From the NCBI GenBank assembly GCA_963575745.1, contig CAUYUJ010009546.1, positions 388,501 through 452,500 on the forward strand: DNA of 64,000 nucleotides. Reading direction: 5' to 3'. Of the stretch, positions 11,166-20,815 are shown one piece after another (position 1 is the first letter of the stretch; each line of letters opens with the position of its first letter). Both the position numbers and the translations under genes were made by a program. The notes beneath the pieces are model-generated. The model had not been told where the DNA came from, ran no database searches, and saw only the letters and a list, made by a program, of their open reading frames with translations. Source of the stretch: Prorocentrum cordatum (Eukaryota; Sar; Dinophyceae; Prorocentrales; Prorocentraceae).

Positions 11166-11638
11166 GGCCCCGCCCGGGCTCTTCATTCCTGGCGGCGGCG
11201 TACTGCGCGGCCCGGGCGCGCGCGGGCGGCCGGTTGGCGAGCGCGGCGTGCCGCAGCCGGCTGCAGGCCGGGGCGCCGCCGCGCACGGCCCTGGCGTGGG
11301 GAGGATCAGCGGCCACGTTTGCGGCCAGAAGGTCGAGGTTCGAAGGTTCGAAGCTGGGGGCTTTCTGGCGCTTTCGTTGGTACTCGGCGGCTTTCGAGCC
11401 TCGGGATGTCTTCCAGCGGCTGCGCCTCACCGAGAGCGTTCTGGGGGCGCCAGGATCGTCCCGAACGGCCGCCAGAGGCCCGAGTTAGGACCCGAATACT
11501 TGGAGGATGCGGTCAGAAAGTGTTGATCATGGACCAAGGGGGCGTGGATTAGCGACGGGCCCCGTTTTCATCGGAGATCGCGGCTTCCCGCCGCCGAGCG
11601 AGGCAGCACCAGCTGCATTTTGGGGAGGGTACCTCCCC
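11166..11638. other. very GC-rich spacer, no assigned gene
   Basis: Open frames exist on both strands because stop codons are rare at this base composition. The minus-strand frame about 11430-11170 looks the more protein-like but shows no family motif. A paired GGTTCGAAGG-type element at about 11335-11360 is similar to short segments near 17.22 kb and 48.35 kb. Confidence 0.25.
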
Positions 11639-11925
11639 CGATCCATGGAGTAGGCGTCCGCGCGCCAAATCCATGGATCGCTAATCCATGTTTGCGCGCC
11701 CCCGAGAGTAGTCCGGGGCGGTCTCAACATCCCATGTCTGCGGCGCGGAACGCCGCAAGGGCGCCGCCTCCGGCGGCGCCAGGGTGCTGAGACCGCCCTG
11801 GGCTATTCGGGGGTCTTGCTGACGTTAGACGGGACTACCTGGGGGGCTGTCTGTGTGCACTTCGAAGCCTTACCAGCCGATCCATGGATTAGGCGACCGC
11901 GCGCCAAATCCATGGATCGCTAATC
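11639..11925. mobile_element. second MITE-family copy flanked by 48-bp direct repeats
   Basis: The 11700-11875 core shares GGCGCCAGGGTG-TGAGACCGC, GGCTGTCTG and TCGAAGCCTTACCA with the element at 9968-10164. Its left terminus has diverged. It sits between two near-identical 48-bp copies (11639-11686 and 11878-11925), each of which is itself a dyad starting GATCCATGGA and closing TCCATGGATC. The flanks are far longer than a normal target-site duplication and may be part of a larger tandem structure. Confidence 0.6.
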
Positions 11926-11996
11926 TTAAGTCGGGCCTGTCCCTCTACAGGAGGGAAATTCCCAAATAGTAAATGATACCGGAGAAAAACCGTTAT

Positions 11997-12112
11997 CAGG
12001 GCTATAGGGCTATGGGGCTATAGGGCTTCAGGGCTATTGAGCTATAGGGCTATAGAGTTATAGGGCGATCGAGTTGTAGGGCTATATGGCTGTTGGGCTA
12101 TTGGGCTATGAA
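11997..12112 (+). repeat. GGGCTATA minisatellite
   Basis: About a dozen degenerate copies of a 9-10-bp unit, GGGCTATAG or GGGCTATTG. No coding signal. Confidence 0.85.
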
Positions 12113-12213
12113 GCACCCCCGGGCACCCTCGGGAACCCCCGGGCACGCCCGGGCACCCGGGCACGCGCACCCGGGCACCCGGGCACCCCCGGGCACCCGG
12201 GCACCCGGGCGTG
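12113..12213 (+). repeat. GGGCACCC minisatellite
   Basis: About ten copies of an 8-10-bp C/G-rich unit (CCCGGGCAC variants) abut the previous array. Many short CCCGGG palindromes result. Confidence 0.85.
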
Positions 12214-12625
12214 CAGCGAAAATCGGCGGCAAGCCTAACATAACCATATGAATCCGCTAGGACCCCTACAAAGGCAAGCTCTGATTGGGGAAAGATAATC
12301 TGGGGATCATTTTTTGCCCATTTCTGAACATCTGGGGCGTATGATTGAAGTGTTTGTAATTCTTCGCCCGAAATCCCCCTGGATATAGGGGGCCAGGCCC
12401 GACCTAACGCTAATCCATGCTCGCGCGCCCGCGAGTGTCGCGCCGCCTGCTCTGCCCCACCGCGCTGCGGCGCGACTCGCTGGCCGCCTCCCGGCATCCC
12501 GGGGCCTCCACGCCCCGAGCCTTTTCTCGCACGCCTCCCGCCCCTTCGGAGAGGAGCGGCGCGCGGTCCGCCTGCAGGTCGCAGCCTGCCGGAGGGGCGT
12601 CCGCGGCACCGTCTTTGGGCGCCGC
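12214..12625. other. spacer without assigned gene
   Basis: AT-balanced to 12400, then GC-rich. A CTAATCCATG-CGCGCGCC fragment at 12409-12428 resembles the 48-bp repeat at 11639. No coding region is supported. Confidence 0.3.
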
Positions 12626-12778
12626 GTAATGGGGGGGTCATAAATGGGGGGGTGGCGAGGGTGGTCCGAAAAGGTACCCAAACGGTACCTAAACGAGCCC
12701 CCTGGGGCTCTGGAGGGGCCCGAAAGGGGCACGAAAGGGGACCTTTTCTGACCCCCCCATTTGTGACCCCCCCATTAC
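12626..12778. repeat. 153-bp palindromic element with G-run termini
   Basis: Termini are GTAATGGGGGGGTCA-AAATGGGGGGGT (12626-12652) and its complement (12751-12778), with inner pairing GAAAAGGT/ACCTTTTC. It looks like a short MITE. No target duplication is evident. Confidence 0.7.
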
Positions 12779-12831
12779 CCTGGCCCTCCAACCTTCCATA
12801 CCTTCCAGGAGGCGCGCGCAGTTGCAAATGT

Positions 12832-12925
12832 GTCTCTTTTGTCTCTTTTTGTCTTTTTTTGTCTCTTTTTGTCTCTTTTCATGTCGCAATGTCTCTTTTT
12901 GTCTCTTTTTGTCCTTTTTTGTTCT
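12832..12925 (+). repeat. GTCTCTTTTT minisatellite
   Basis: Eight or so copies of a 10-12-bp GTCTCTTTTT unit. The reverse complement encodes only a Lys/Arg-rich artefact frame. Confidence 0.85.
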
Positions 12926-12929
12926 GTGA

Positions 12930-13655
12930 TGGCTGTTGATGGTTGTTAATGGTAGTTGGTGATGGTTGTTGGTGATGACTATTGATGGTTGGTGATCGTT
13001 ACGGATGCTGGCGGCACAACGATTGGGTCCTCAATCGCCGCGCACCGCTGCGACTCCCTCCTCCAGCACCTGGGGTGCAACGCTTTTGGTGGCCTAGCTT
13101 TGGGGCGCGAAACGTGTGAGGTATGAGCGGTGTTGGGTTTTGTTTACGGGCGCGGTACGTTGTGCCCGTCGGGGTCGCGCCAGACCGTCGCGATGACGGC
13201 TGGGTCCACCTCCTCCCGCATCGCTGTACAGCGGGACCCACCACGTGGCAGGCACCAGGTGGTCCTGCCACGCAACGAAATACCACGAATCCAGCGGCTG
13301 TATGTCGGGCAGCGGCAGTTCGACCAACATGGGCGCCCACCAAGCCCGCGGCCACACCGTGGTCCCAGAGACCACGCAAGGGGCCGCGGGTTGGCGCCGC
13401 AGGCCTGCCCCAGCCAAGCCCACTCCCAAAGCTCGCGCGCCGCGCCGCCGCTTCCAGTCCCGATTGCCAGGGCAATCGGGGAGCGACAATCTCGCCGCGG
13501 CGCCTGCAGGCCACGCCCCTGGCCGACTCCAAGGGACGGCCGCCTGGCCGCGCGCGGCCTTTGTGGGGCGCACCACATGGAGCGCGGGCGAATCGATCAT
13601 GGCCGCCATGGCGGCCGCGGGAGGAGCCCAGGCTGCTCGAGCGCCATGCGGAGGG
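12930..13655. other. GATGGTTGTTG array, then GC-rich sequence with open frames on both strands
   Basis: 12930-13005 is a short GATGGTTGTT-type array. The rest is GC-rich. The minus-strand frame around 13560-13094 includes a Trp-rich stretch (WPRAWWAPMLVELPLPDIQP) that could be an exon, but nothing links it to a family. No gene is called. Confidence 0.25.
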
Positions 13656-13659
13656 TGAA

Positions 13660-13750
13660 TGATGGTGGTGGTGGTGGTGGTGGTGGTGATGGTGGTGGTG
13701 ATGTGGTGGCGTGGTGGTGGTGGTGGTGGTGGTGATGATGATGATGATGC

Positions 13751-13800
<50 letters not shown>

Positions 13801-14010
13801 TTGATGAGGGTGGTGAGATGATGATGATGATGCAGATTATCATGCTGGTAGTGATGATGAAGATGCTGATGATGCTGTTGATGATGATGCTGATGTTGTT
13901 GGTGATGCGGATGCTGATGTTGGTGATGATGGTGATGGCGATGATGATCATGATGGCGATGATGATGTTAATAATGATGATGATGCTGATGATGATGATG
14001 ATGCTCCCAG
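13660..14010 (+). repeat. (GTG)n/(GAT)n microsatellite
   Basis: About 75 bp of GTG triplets, then about 270 bp of GAT triplets with interruptions. Frames across it are poly-Met, poly-Asp or poly-His artefacts. Confidence 0.92.
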
Positions 14011-14462
14011 GGTGAGGGAGAGGGAGGAGAAGGAGGAGAGGGATATGGATCCGCTACGACAGGAGGGCGAGGGACGGGAGGGGGCCAGTGGGCAGGAAGA
14101 GTTGGAGGTCGAGGGAGGGAGGGGGGGTCGAAAAGATGCCCGCCAAGCGAAACCTCGGCCGACCCACCCAAATCCTTAGAGCAGCAGGCACGAGCCATGA
14201 ATTAGTGCAAGCAGTGTTTGGGGATAGTGATGGAGGGAAGCCGTAGGGAGAAGAGAGGGAGGGAGAAGGAGGATGGAGGAGGGATCGACGGAGGAGGCGG
14301 GGGGAAGGACAGGGAAGAGCCAGGAGGTGTGAAGAGTCGACTCCGCTGGGGTGAGGCGGGACGCCACTCTCCGGGGGGGCCTCCTCCTCCTCCTTCTCGT
14401 CTCCCTCCGCCTCCTCGAGCTTCAATTCTCCTTGAACGGGTCCGCCGAGATATCGCCTGTGG
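14011..14462. other. purine-rich spacer, no gene
   Basis: GGA-rich on the + strand to about 14330, then mixed sequence. The frame about 14515-14054 on - follows composition only. Confidence 0.3.
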
Positions 14463-15255
14463 GTGCCGCCATGGCGCAACCTATGGCTATAATGGCGCAA
14501 CCTGTGGCGCAACAAATTGCTCGGTTCGGTTGAGGCTTCATCTGTCTCGCGGCATCTCGCTTTCGTGGTTTCTCGTGGTGCTCGCGGTGTCTTGCGGTGC
14601 CTCGTGGTGTCTCGTGGTGGTGTCTCATAGTGGTGTCGCGGGATGGTGTCTCGTGATGAAGTATCGTGGTGGTGTCTCGTGGTGCTGTCTCGTGATCGTG
14701 GCTCGTGACGGTGTTCCGTGATGTTTCGCGAGATCGATAATGGGATCGATAGTGAGATCGATCGTGAGACCGATGAAAAGATCGATAGAGAGATCGATTG
14801 TACATTCTAACGTGGTATATATATATAGTGAGATCGATAGTGAGATCAATGGTGACATCGATTGTGAGAGGGATAGGAGCAACGATTGCAATATCGATAG
14901 TGGTATTGTGTGTGGGATCGATACTAAGAGAAACAGTGAAATCGATGGTGAGGTCCATTGAGTGAAATCGATTGTGACAATTGTGAGATACATCGTGAGA
15001 TCACTAGTGGTGTCGCTTGTAAGAGCAATGGTGAGATCGATAGCGGGATTGATCGAGTAAGATCGGTCGAGTGAGACGATCCTATGAAACCGATCGAGTG
15101 TGATCGATGATGAAATCGATAGTGAGATCGATAGGGATATTGATAGTAAAACCGATCGGGTGATATCGATAGTGAGTGAGAAGTTGGTTGCTCCCCCCCG
15201 AACCTCCTTATCACCCGAAGGGTGGTCGTATAGGTAAAATGGCGAAACCTGTGGA
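14463..15255 (+). repeat. composite repeat module, copy A (ATGGCGCAACC, TCTCGTGGTG array, GATCGATA array, TCGGGCGA-type hairpin)
   Basis: From left to right there are two ATGGCGCAACC units (14470-14505), a TCTCGTGGTG-type array (14560-14725), an array of GATCGATAGTGA-type units (14730-15175), a hairpin-like segment containing CACCCGAAGGGTGGTCGTAT (15210-15230), and a GGCGAAACCTG box (15241). The same parts, inverted, occur at 49005-49960. I see no protein in it. Confidence 0.75.
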
Positions 15256-15275
15256 GCTACTCCTCGTCTCCAGAC

Positions 15276-15291
15276 AGCCGTTTTGGCTCAG
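15276..15291 (+). other. candidate relict dinoflagellate spliced-leader sequence
   Basis: AGCCGTTTTGGCTCAG matches the conserved interior of the dinoflagellate spliced leader (AGCCATTTTGGCTCAAG) except for one internal substitution and an extra G near the end. Relict leaders of this kind mark genes that were trans-spliced, reverse-transcribed and put back in the genome. It lies on the coding strand, 200 bp before the first recognised exon of the next gene. Confidence 0.45.
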
Positions 15292-15491
15292 AAGTATATT
15301 GAGGAGAGCGCCGGCGCTGCGGCTTCTTCCGAGCAGATGTTCGTCGAGCAGATTGCGTCGGCGCTGCGGCTGCTTCCGCTGCCGTCGGACCATCCTCCTT
15401 CTCTTCTCGCTCATCTTCCCCATCGTCCTCCTCGCTCCCTTCCCGCTCCACCTTCGAAGCCTCCCCCTCATTCCTCAAGGACCATCGGAAG

Positions 15492-17099
15492 ATGACTTTC
15501 GTGCTGTGCAACTGGGACACGCACGGCTCGAAGCGCGTGCGTGGCCTGGGCGAGTTCATCATGAGGAGCCAGACTCGAAGTATGAATGTGAGGATGAAGG
15601 AAAGAAGGAGGATGATGAGGCCTAAAGGGAGGGAAGGGGGAGAATGAAGAGGATGCGGGAGGATGCGTGATGCATTAAAAGCAGTCGGAGGATGACCAGG
15701 AGAAAAAACAGGAGCAGCAGGAGGACGACGACGACGGGAGGAGGGGAGGAGGCTGAGCAAGATGGCGAGGAGCAGGATGGCCGATCACCAATGAAAACGG
15801 AGGGGGGGTGAGAGTCGAGAGGGTGACCCCGCTCCCGTAGGAGCGGCTGGCATCGGCCCCTGCGCAAGCTGGCGAACCTCAAGGAGGACATGATCTTCGA
15901 GGTTCCCGAGGTTGAACGGGCTGTATTCAAGGTGCTACTTATCTGTTTCCTCCTCCGCATCCTCCCCTCTTCCCCCTCCTGCTCCTCCTCCTGCCCCTCC
16001 TCCTCCTCTTCCTCCTCCTGCTGGTCCTCCTCCTCCTCCTCCGCCTCCTCCTCCTCTCCTCCTGCTCCTCCTCCTCCTGGACCTCCTCTTCCTCGCCCAT
16101 CCTCCCTTCTCCCTCCTTCTTTTTACTGCCCGCATTCTCCCCCATGTTCCTCCCCCATCCTCCTCCTGCCTTTCCCCATCGGTGCTGGACTGCGACGCGC
16201 GGCACGCGTGCAGGGAGGCCAAGAAGATCGTCGACCTGCTGGCCGGATGGCGCCGTGTCGTGCGGACCCTGGGGAACAAACGTCCACCTGGGACGAGGAG
16301 AGGGATGGCCCTCCCCCTCAACGAAGAGGGGGGGAAGGGTGAGTGTTCATGATGGGAATGGAGGGGTATTTCTCGGATAATGATCGGGGGGGGCAGAGGG
16401 GTAGATGAGAAAAAAGGGGGACGATCAATGGAAGGATGAGGAGAAGGAGAAGGAGAAGGAGGAGGGGGATAGGAGGAGGGGGATAATGAGGAGGAGGATA
16501 GGAGGAGGAGGAGGACGACGACGAGGAGCAAAATGAGGAGGGGGGGGAGGTGCAGGAGGAGGAGGAGGACGACAACAATGACGACTAGGGGGAGGAGGAT
16601 GAGGAGGCAGAGGAGCAGAAGGACGAGGAAGAGGCAGAGGATGCAGAGAAGGAAGAGGAAGAGGAGGAGGAGGAGGAGTATCCAGGAGAAGGAGAAGTAG
16701 GAGGAGAAGAAGGAGAAGGTGATGGAGGAGGAGGAGGAGGAGGAGAAGGAGGAGGAGGAGGAGGTGAAGAAGGATGAGGATGATGATGATGATGATGATG
16801 AAGAAGATTATGATGATGATGATGATGATGATGAGGAGGAGGAGGAGGAGGAGAAGAAGGAGGAGGAGGAGGAGGAGTATGGAGGAGGGAGCCCCGCCAG
16901 GAACAATTACGCCATCCCCGACGACCTCCGGCGCGAGATGATGCCTGGCCCACGGTTGCTCGCCCGCGACTTCTTCAGGGACTCTTCGAGCAGCGACGAG
17001 TCCCTGGAGTCGCTCACCGACCCCGACGCAGGTGACGACGACGAGAGGAGGGGGAGGAGGAGGAGGAAGAGGAGGAGGAGGAGGAGGAGGAGGAGGAGG

Positions 17100-17139
<40 letters not shown>

Positions 17140-18517
17140 CGAGGAAAAGGAGGAGGAGGAAGGAGGGGAAGGAGGAGGAGAAGGAGGAGGAGAAGGAGGA
17201 GCAGGGGGGGCGATTTTTCGATCGAGGTTCGAACTTCTAGGTTCGAGAAGCTTCTGGACTTTTTTCGCCCTTTTCGGGTTCTCCAGGAAGCACCTTGTGG
17301 CCGCGGCTGGGACCACCTCGAAAATCTGGCCCAAAGGCACCCCTGGCGGGGCCGAGGGAGATGAGGGGAAAGGAGGAAGAGGACACTGAGAAGAGCGAGG
17401 GGAGGGAAGAGGAGGAAAGCGGAAATGGGGAGGTGGAGATGAGGGAGAGGGCCATAGGGTGGGCAGCTCCGAGGAGGAGGAGGAGGAGGAAGAGGAGGCT
17501 GGCTGGAGGAAAACGGCGAGGGGGAACGACGACGACGACGAAGCAGGCGAGCACGAGCCCCTGGAGGACGTGTCAGACGAGTCCGAGTGGGACGTGGCCG
17601 AGGAGCCCCGCCAGGATGGCGGCGAGGGCTCGAGCTGGTCGAAGATCGAGGAGGCGTACTGGACCGAAGATATCACGGACGTGGACTTCAAGATGGTGGA
17701 CGGGTGGGCAAAACGGACATGCGATGACAACTGGGCGGACGAGGTCGTCTCGTCAACAGCTGGGGTCGCAGTTTTCGTCTGGTCTGACGGGGACAGGTGG
17801 CTCGCCGAGGGGGTCTCGTACGACGAGGTGAAGAACCCAGCCGGTGCGGCTGATGCGGCTGCCGTCCAGCACGTAGCGACTCCGGCGAGGGCGGGGAAGG
17901 GCAGCGGCAAGGGCAAGGGCAAGGGCAGGGGCAAGTCTGGCAAGGGCAAGTCCAGCAGGGGCTCCAAGGGCAAGGCCGACAACGGCCCCCCGAGCACTGG
18001 CAAGGCAGACAACGGCAAGGGCGAGGACAAGTCCGACAACGGCAAGGGCAAGGCCGACAAAGGCAAGGGCAAGAAGAACGCTGCCGACAAGGGCCCCCCG
18101 AGCGCTGGCAAGGCAGACAACGGCAAGGGCGAGGACAAGTCCGACAACGGCAAGGGCAAGGCCGACAAAGGCAAGGGCAAGAAGAACGCTGCCGACGACT
18201 GTGGCGAGACGGCGTCCGAGAGCGTGGACCTGACTGCAGGCGTGGACAAGTCCGACTACGTGTCTGAGGCCCGCTGGTGCAGACTGAGCGGCAAGAGGGC
18301 GTCTGCTGGTTCGAGCATGGACCACCTGCAGGTCGCAGGCAAGAAGCTCAAGGTGTCCGACGATGGCGACAAGGATGCGGGCGTCGCCGTGGAGGACGAG
18401 AACAGCATCGAGACGTGCAGGCAGGTCTGTGAGAGGAGCGGCTCGTGGAAGGTCCAACGGCGCGCGCAAGCACTCGCCTGCCTCCACCCTCGTTCTCGTA
18501 TTCAGGGCTGGACCTAA
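15492..18517 (+). CDS. gene A: multi-exon protein with Lys/Gly-rich repeats, function unknown
   Basis: Exons are inferred from coding islands between low-complexity introns. They are about 15492-15580 (MTFVLCNWDTHGSKRVRGLG), 15841-15931 (after a TAG acceptor; ends AAG|GT), about 16182-16338 (VLDCDARHACREAKKIVDLL; strong AAGG|GTGAGT donor), 16901-17031 (NNYAIPDDLRREMMPGPRLL; GCAG|GTG donor) and about 17547-18517 (TAA). The last exon begins with an acidic, Trp-containing stretch (EDITDVDFKMVDGWAKR, AVFVWSDGDRWLAEGVSYDE). A region of about 120 residues rich in GKGKGK follows, with a 36-residue unit (KADNGKGEDKSDNGKGKADK and on) present twice (about 17999-18214), then a more ordered C-terminus. 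I know no domain; the basic tail suggests nucleic-acid binding (inference). An upstream 15283-15400 frame may be a first exon. Exon order and ends are uncertain. Confidence 0.5.
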
Positions 18518-18776
18518 ACGTTGTGTTCGTGTTGTTGTCGTTTTGTTGTTCGTTTTGTCCTACCTGTTGTCCTGCGCCCCCCTGCCAAAACGAGAAACAA
18601 AACGCAGCCGAAATGCAGCAAAACAGCTTTTAGGTCCAGCACTGCTCGCACTCGCACTCGTACGCCGACGTGGACAAAGGAAAGGGGGATCTGGAGGGCA
18701 CCCCCCTGCTCCTCATCTTTGACCGCGTCGTCGACTTAGTCGCCCCCCTTAAGTCCCGTCGATTTGGCAGCCGCAG

Positions 18777-19397
18777 GTGCTGATCAGCCCTAGGCCGAAG
18801 ATCGACGGGTGGGAGTGCGCAATCCGCCACGGCACGAGGCAAGTGTGGACGAAATTCTCAAACGCCAGAGCCCCCGTCTCAGACACCCTGATCGGGGCGG
18901 TGCAGCACGCCAACAAGCTCATGCAGAAGATGATCAAAGCTCATGATGTGCCCAAAGATGCAGATGAGGGCGCCAGTTCGGACGATCCTCCCAAGGGGAA
19001 GGACAAGAAGTCCAAGGGCGGCAAATCTGGCGGCAAGGGGAAGAAGAAGTCCAAGGGCGGCAAGTCTGGCGGCAAGGGCAAGAAGGCAAAAGGTGGCAAG
19101 GCCGAGGGCGAGAAGGAGAACAAGAAGGAGAGCGATGACGACGATGCCCCCGGGAACGACAAGGAAATTGAGAAGGACGAGGGCCCAGAGAGCGTCAATG
19201 AGAATGATAAGAAGGACGAGCTCTCGAGCTGGAGGACTTCGACGCAGCTGGAGGACTTCGACACGCAGCTGGAGGACTTCGACGAGGAGGCGGCTGCGGC
19301 TGCGGCGGCGCCTGTGGAGGCGGCTGCGGCGGCGCCTGTGGCTGCGGCGCCGGACGAGCCTGCGGCGCCGGACGAGCCTGCGGCAGCGGGCGAGTGA
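18777..19397 (+). CDS. gene B: terminal exon of a Lys/Gly-rich acidic-tailed protein, function unknown
   Basis: The frame opens after a TAA at 18750-18752 and ends at TGA 19395-19397. CAG acceptors stand at 18768-18770 and 18774-18776, so the start is probably an exon border rather than a codon. A compact N-terminal part (PRPKIDGWECAIRHGTRQVW, then SDTLIGAVQHANKLMQKMIK) precedes a KSKGGKSGGKGKK repeat, an acidic stretch, two copies of TQLEDFD and an Ala/Pro-rich end (AAAPDEPAAPDEPAAAGE). It starts 260 bp after the gene A stop on the same strand, so it could be a further exon of gene A by alternative splicing or a separate tandem gene. The tail resembles those of genes A and F. No named domain. 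Confidence 0.5.
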   Translation: MLISPRPKIDGWECAIRHGTRQVWTKFSNARAPVSDTLIGAVQHANKLMQKMIKAHDVPKDADEGASSDDPPKGKDKKSKGGKSGGKGKKKSKGGKSGGKGKKAKGGKAEGEKENKKESDDDDAPGNDKEIEKDEGPESVNENDKKDELSSWRTSTQLEDFDTQLEDFDEEAAAAAAAPVEAAAAAPVAAAPDEPAAPDEPAAAGE

Positions 19398-19649
19398 GCG
19401 CACGGCAGCTCAGTTTTAAATTCTTGACGCTTCGCGTATCCCCACCAGCCCATCCCGAAACAGCTACTTTTACTGAGCCCTACCGAATGTCGTGGCTTTC
19501 GCGCTTACCTCCTCATGCCCTCGCCTATCTCCTCTCGTTGCTCCTAATTCCTACTTGCTTCCTTTTACTTCTTCCTTGTGGGAGGAGTGGGAGGAGGATG
19601 GGGCGGAGGAGGAGAAAGAGAAGGCGGTGGGGCGAGAGAGGAAGAAAGC

Positions 19650-19770
19650 GATAACGACGACGACGACGACGACGACGACGGCGATGACCACGACAATGAC
19701 GACGCACCCGACGACGACGAAGACGACGACCACGAAGACGACGCCGATGACGACGACGAAGGAGGAGGAG
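19650..19770 (+). repeat. (GAC)n microsatellite
   Basis: ACG/GAC triplets over about 115 bp. A TCC/GGA-mixed spacer without a gene precedes it (19400-19650). Confidence 0.88.
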
Positions 19771-19852
19771 GAAGAAAGAGGGCGAACAGAAGAGCCATAA
19801 GCCTTTTGAGTGACTCTCGGAGTCTCCTCTGGTTTCTTGGAAGTGCAAGGGG

Positions 19853-19897
<45 letters not shown>

Positions 19898-19992
19898 GGA
19901 GGAGGAGGAGGAGGAGGAGGAGGAGGAGGAGGCGGGGGAGAGTAAAGAGAGAGGAGGAGGAGGAGGAGGAGGAGGAGGAGGAGGAGGAGGAG
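19853..19992 (+). repeat. (GAT)n then (GGA)n microsatellite
   Basis: About 40 bp of GAT triplets pass directly into about 100 bp of GGA triplets. Poly-Asp/Glu frames are artefacts. Confidence 0.9.
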
Positions 19993-20051
19993 GAAATTAT
20001 CCAAGTGCGACCCTACCTAGGAGTTGGAACCCCTAGGAAAGCAGCATTTGT

Positions 20052-20517
20052 AGTAACAGTAACGCTAAGCTAACGCTAAGCTACTGCTAAGCTAAAGCTA
20101 AGCTAAAGCTAAGCTAAAGCTAAGCTAAAGCTAAGCCACAGCTAAGCTAAAGCTAAGCTAAAGCTAAACTAAAGCTAAGCTAAAGCTAAGCCACAGCTAA
20201 GCTAAAGCTAAGCTGAAGCTAAGCTAAAGCTAAACTAAAGCTAAGCTAAATTGGAGCAACAGCTAAGCTACAGCTAAGCTAAAGCTAAGCTAAAACTAAG
20301 CTGAAGCTAAGCTACAGCTAAGCTACAGCTAAGCCAAAGCTAAGCTAAAGCTAAGCTAAAGCTAAGCTGCAGCTAAGCTCAAGCTAAGCTCAAGCTGAGC
20401 TAAAGCTAAGCTAAATCTAAGCTAAGCTCTAAACGAAAAGCTAAGCGAAACGCTAAGCGAAACGCTAAGCTTAAGCTAAGCTACAGCTAAGCTAAAGCTA
20501 AAGCTAAAGCTAAAGCT
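20052..20517 (+). repeat. AGCTAA minisatellite
   Basis: About 460 bp built of 6- and 12-bp units AAGCTAAGCTAA with CAGCTAAGC variants. The unit does not match the TTTAGGG plant-type telomere repeat. Two CCCAGGGGACTGGGGGAACC copies follow at 20517-20565. Confidence 0.9.
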
Positions 20518-20815
20518 CCCAGGGGACTGGGGGGAACCGCTCCCAGGGGACTGGGGGAACCGCCCGGGGCGCTTTCCACTGCCCGGCCCCTTTAAGCTAA
20601 GAGAGTAAGAACCCTTCTAGGCAGAGCCTAGGTAGGGAAAAAACATTACGATCAGAAGAGCCTCCTCGGATGTCTCTTGTTCCCAACCATTCTGTGGTGT
20701 TGGGCCCTCGTTTTGAACGGACGGCCCCCGCGTCTCTTCCTTCCTTCATCCCCCCCCTCCCCCCTCAATCACCATCATTAGCAACATCACCCGTTCAGCA
20801 CACCCTTCATATGTT

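Noticed and set aside
10802-11526. Arg- and Glu-rich plus frames
   Set aside because: GGA and TCG microsatellites with GC-rich spacer; composition artefact.
12042-12827. 261-codon minus frame
   Set aside because: Runs across two minisatellites and a palindromic element; no consistent protein.
16719-17240. Continuous poly-Glu/Asp frame through the gene A introns
   Set aside because: Only 16901-17031 looks like protein; the rest is purine-rich intron.
17220-17250. tRNA B-box-like GGTTCGAAC sequence (also near 11335)
   Set aside because: No matching A-box or cloverleaf; the sequence is a short inverted repeat.
20052-20517. Possible interstitial telomere repeat
   Set aside because: AGCTAA units do not match TTTAGGG or its complement.
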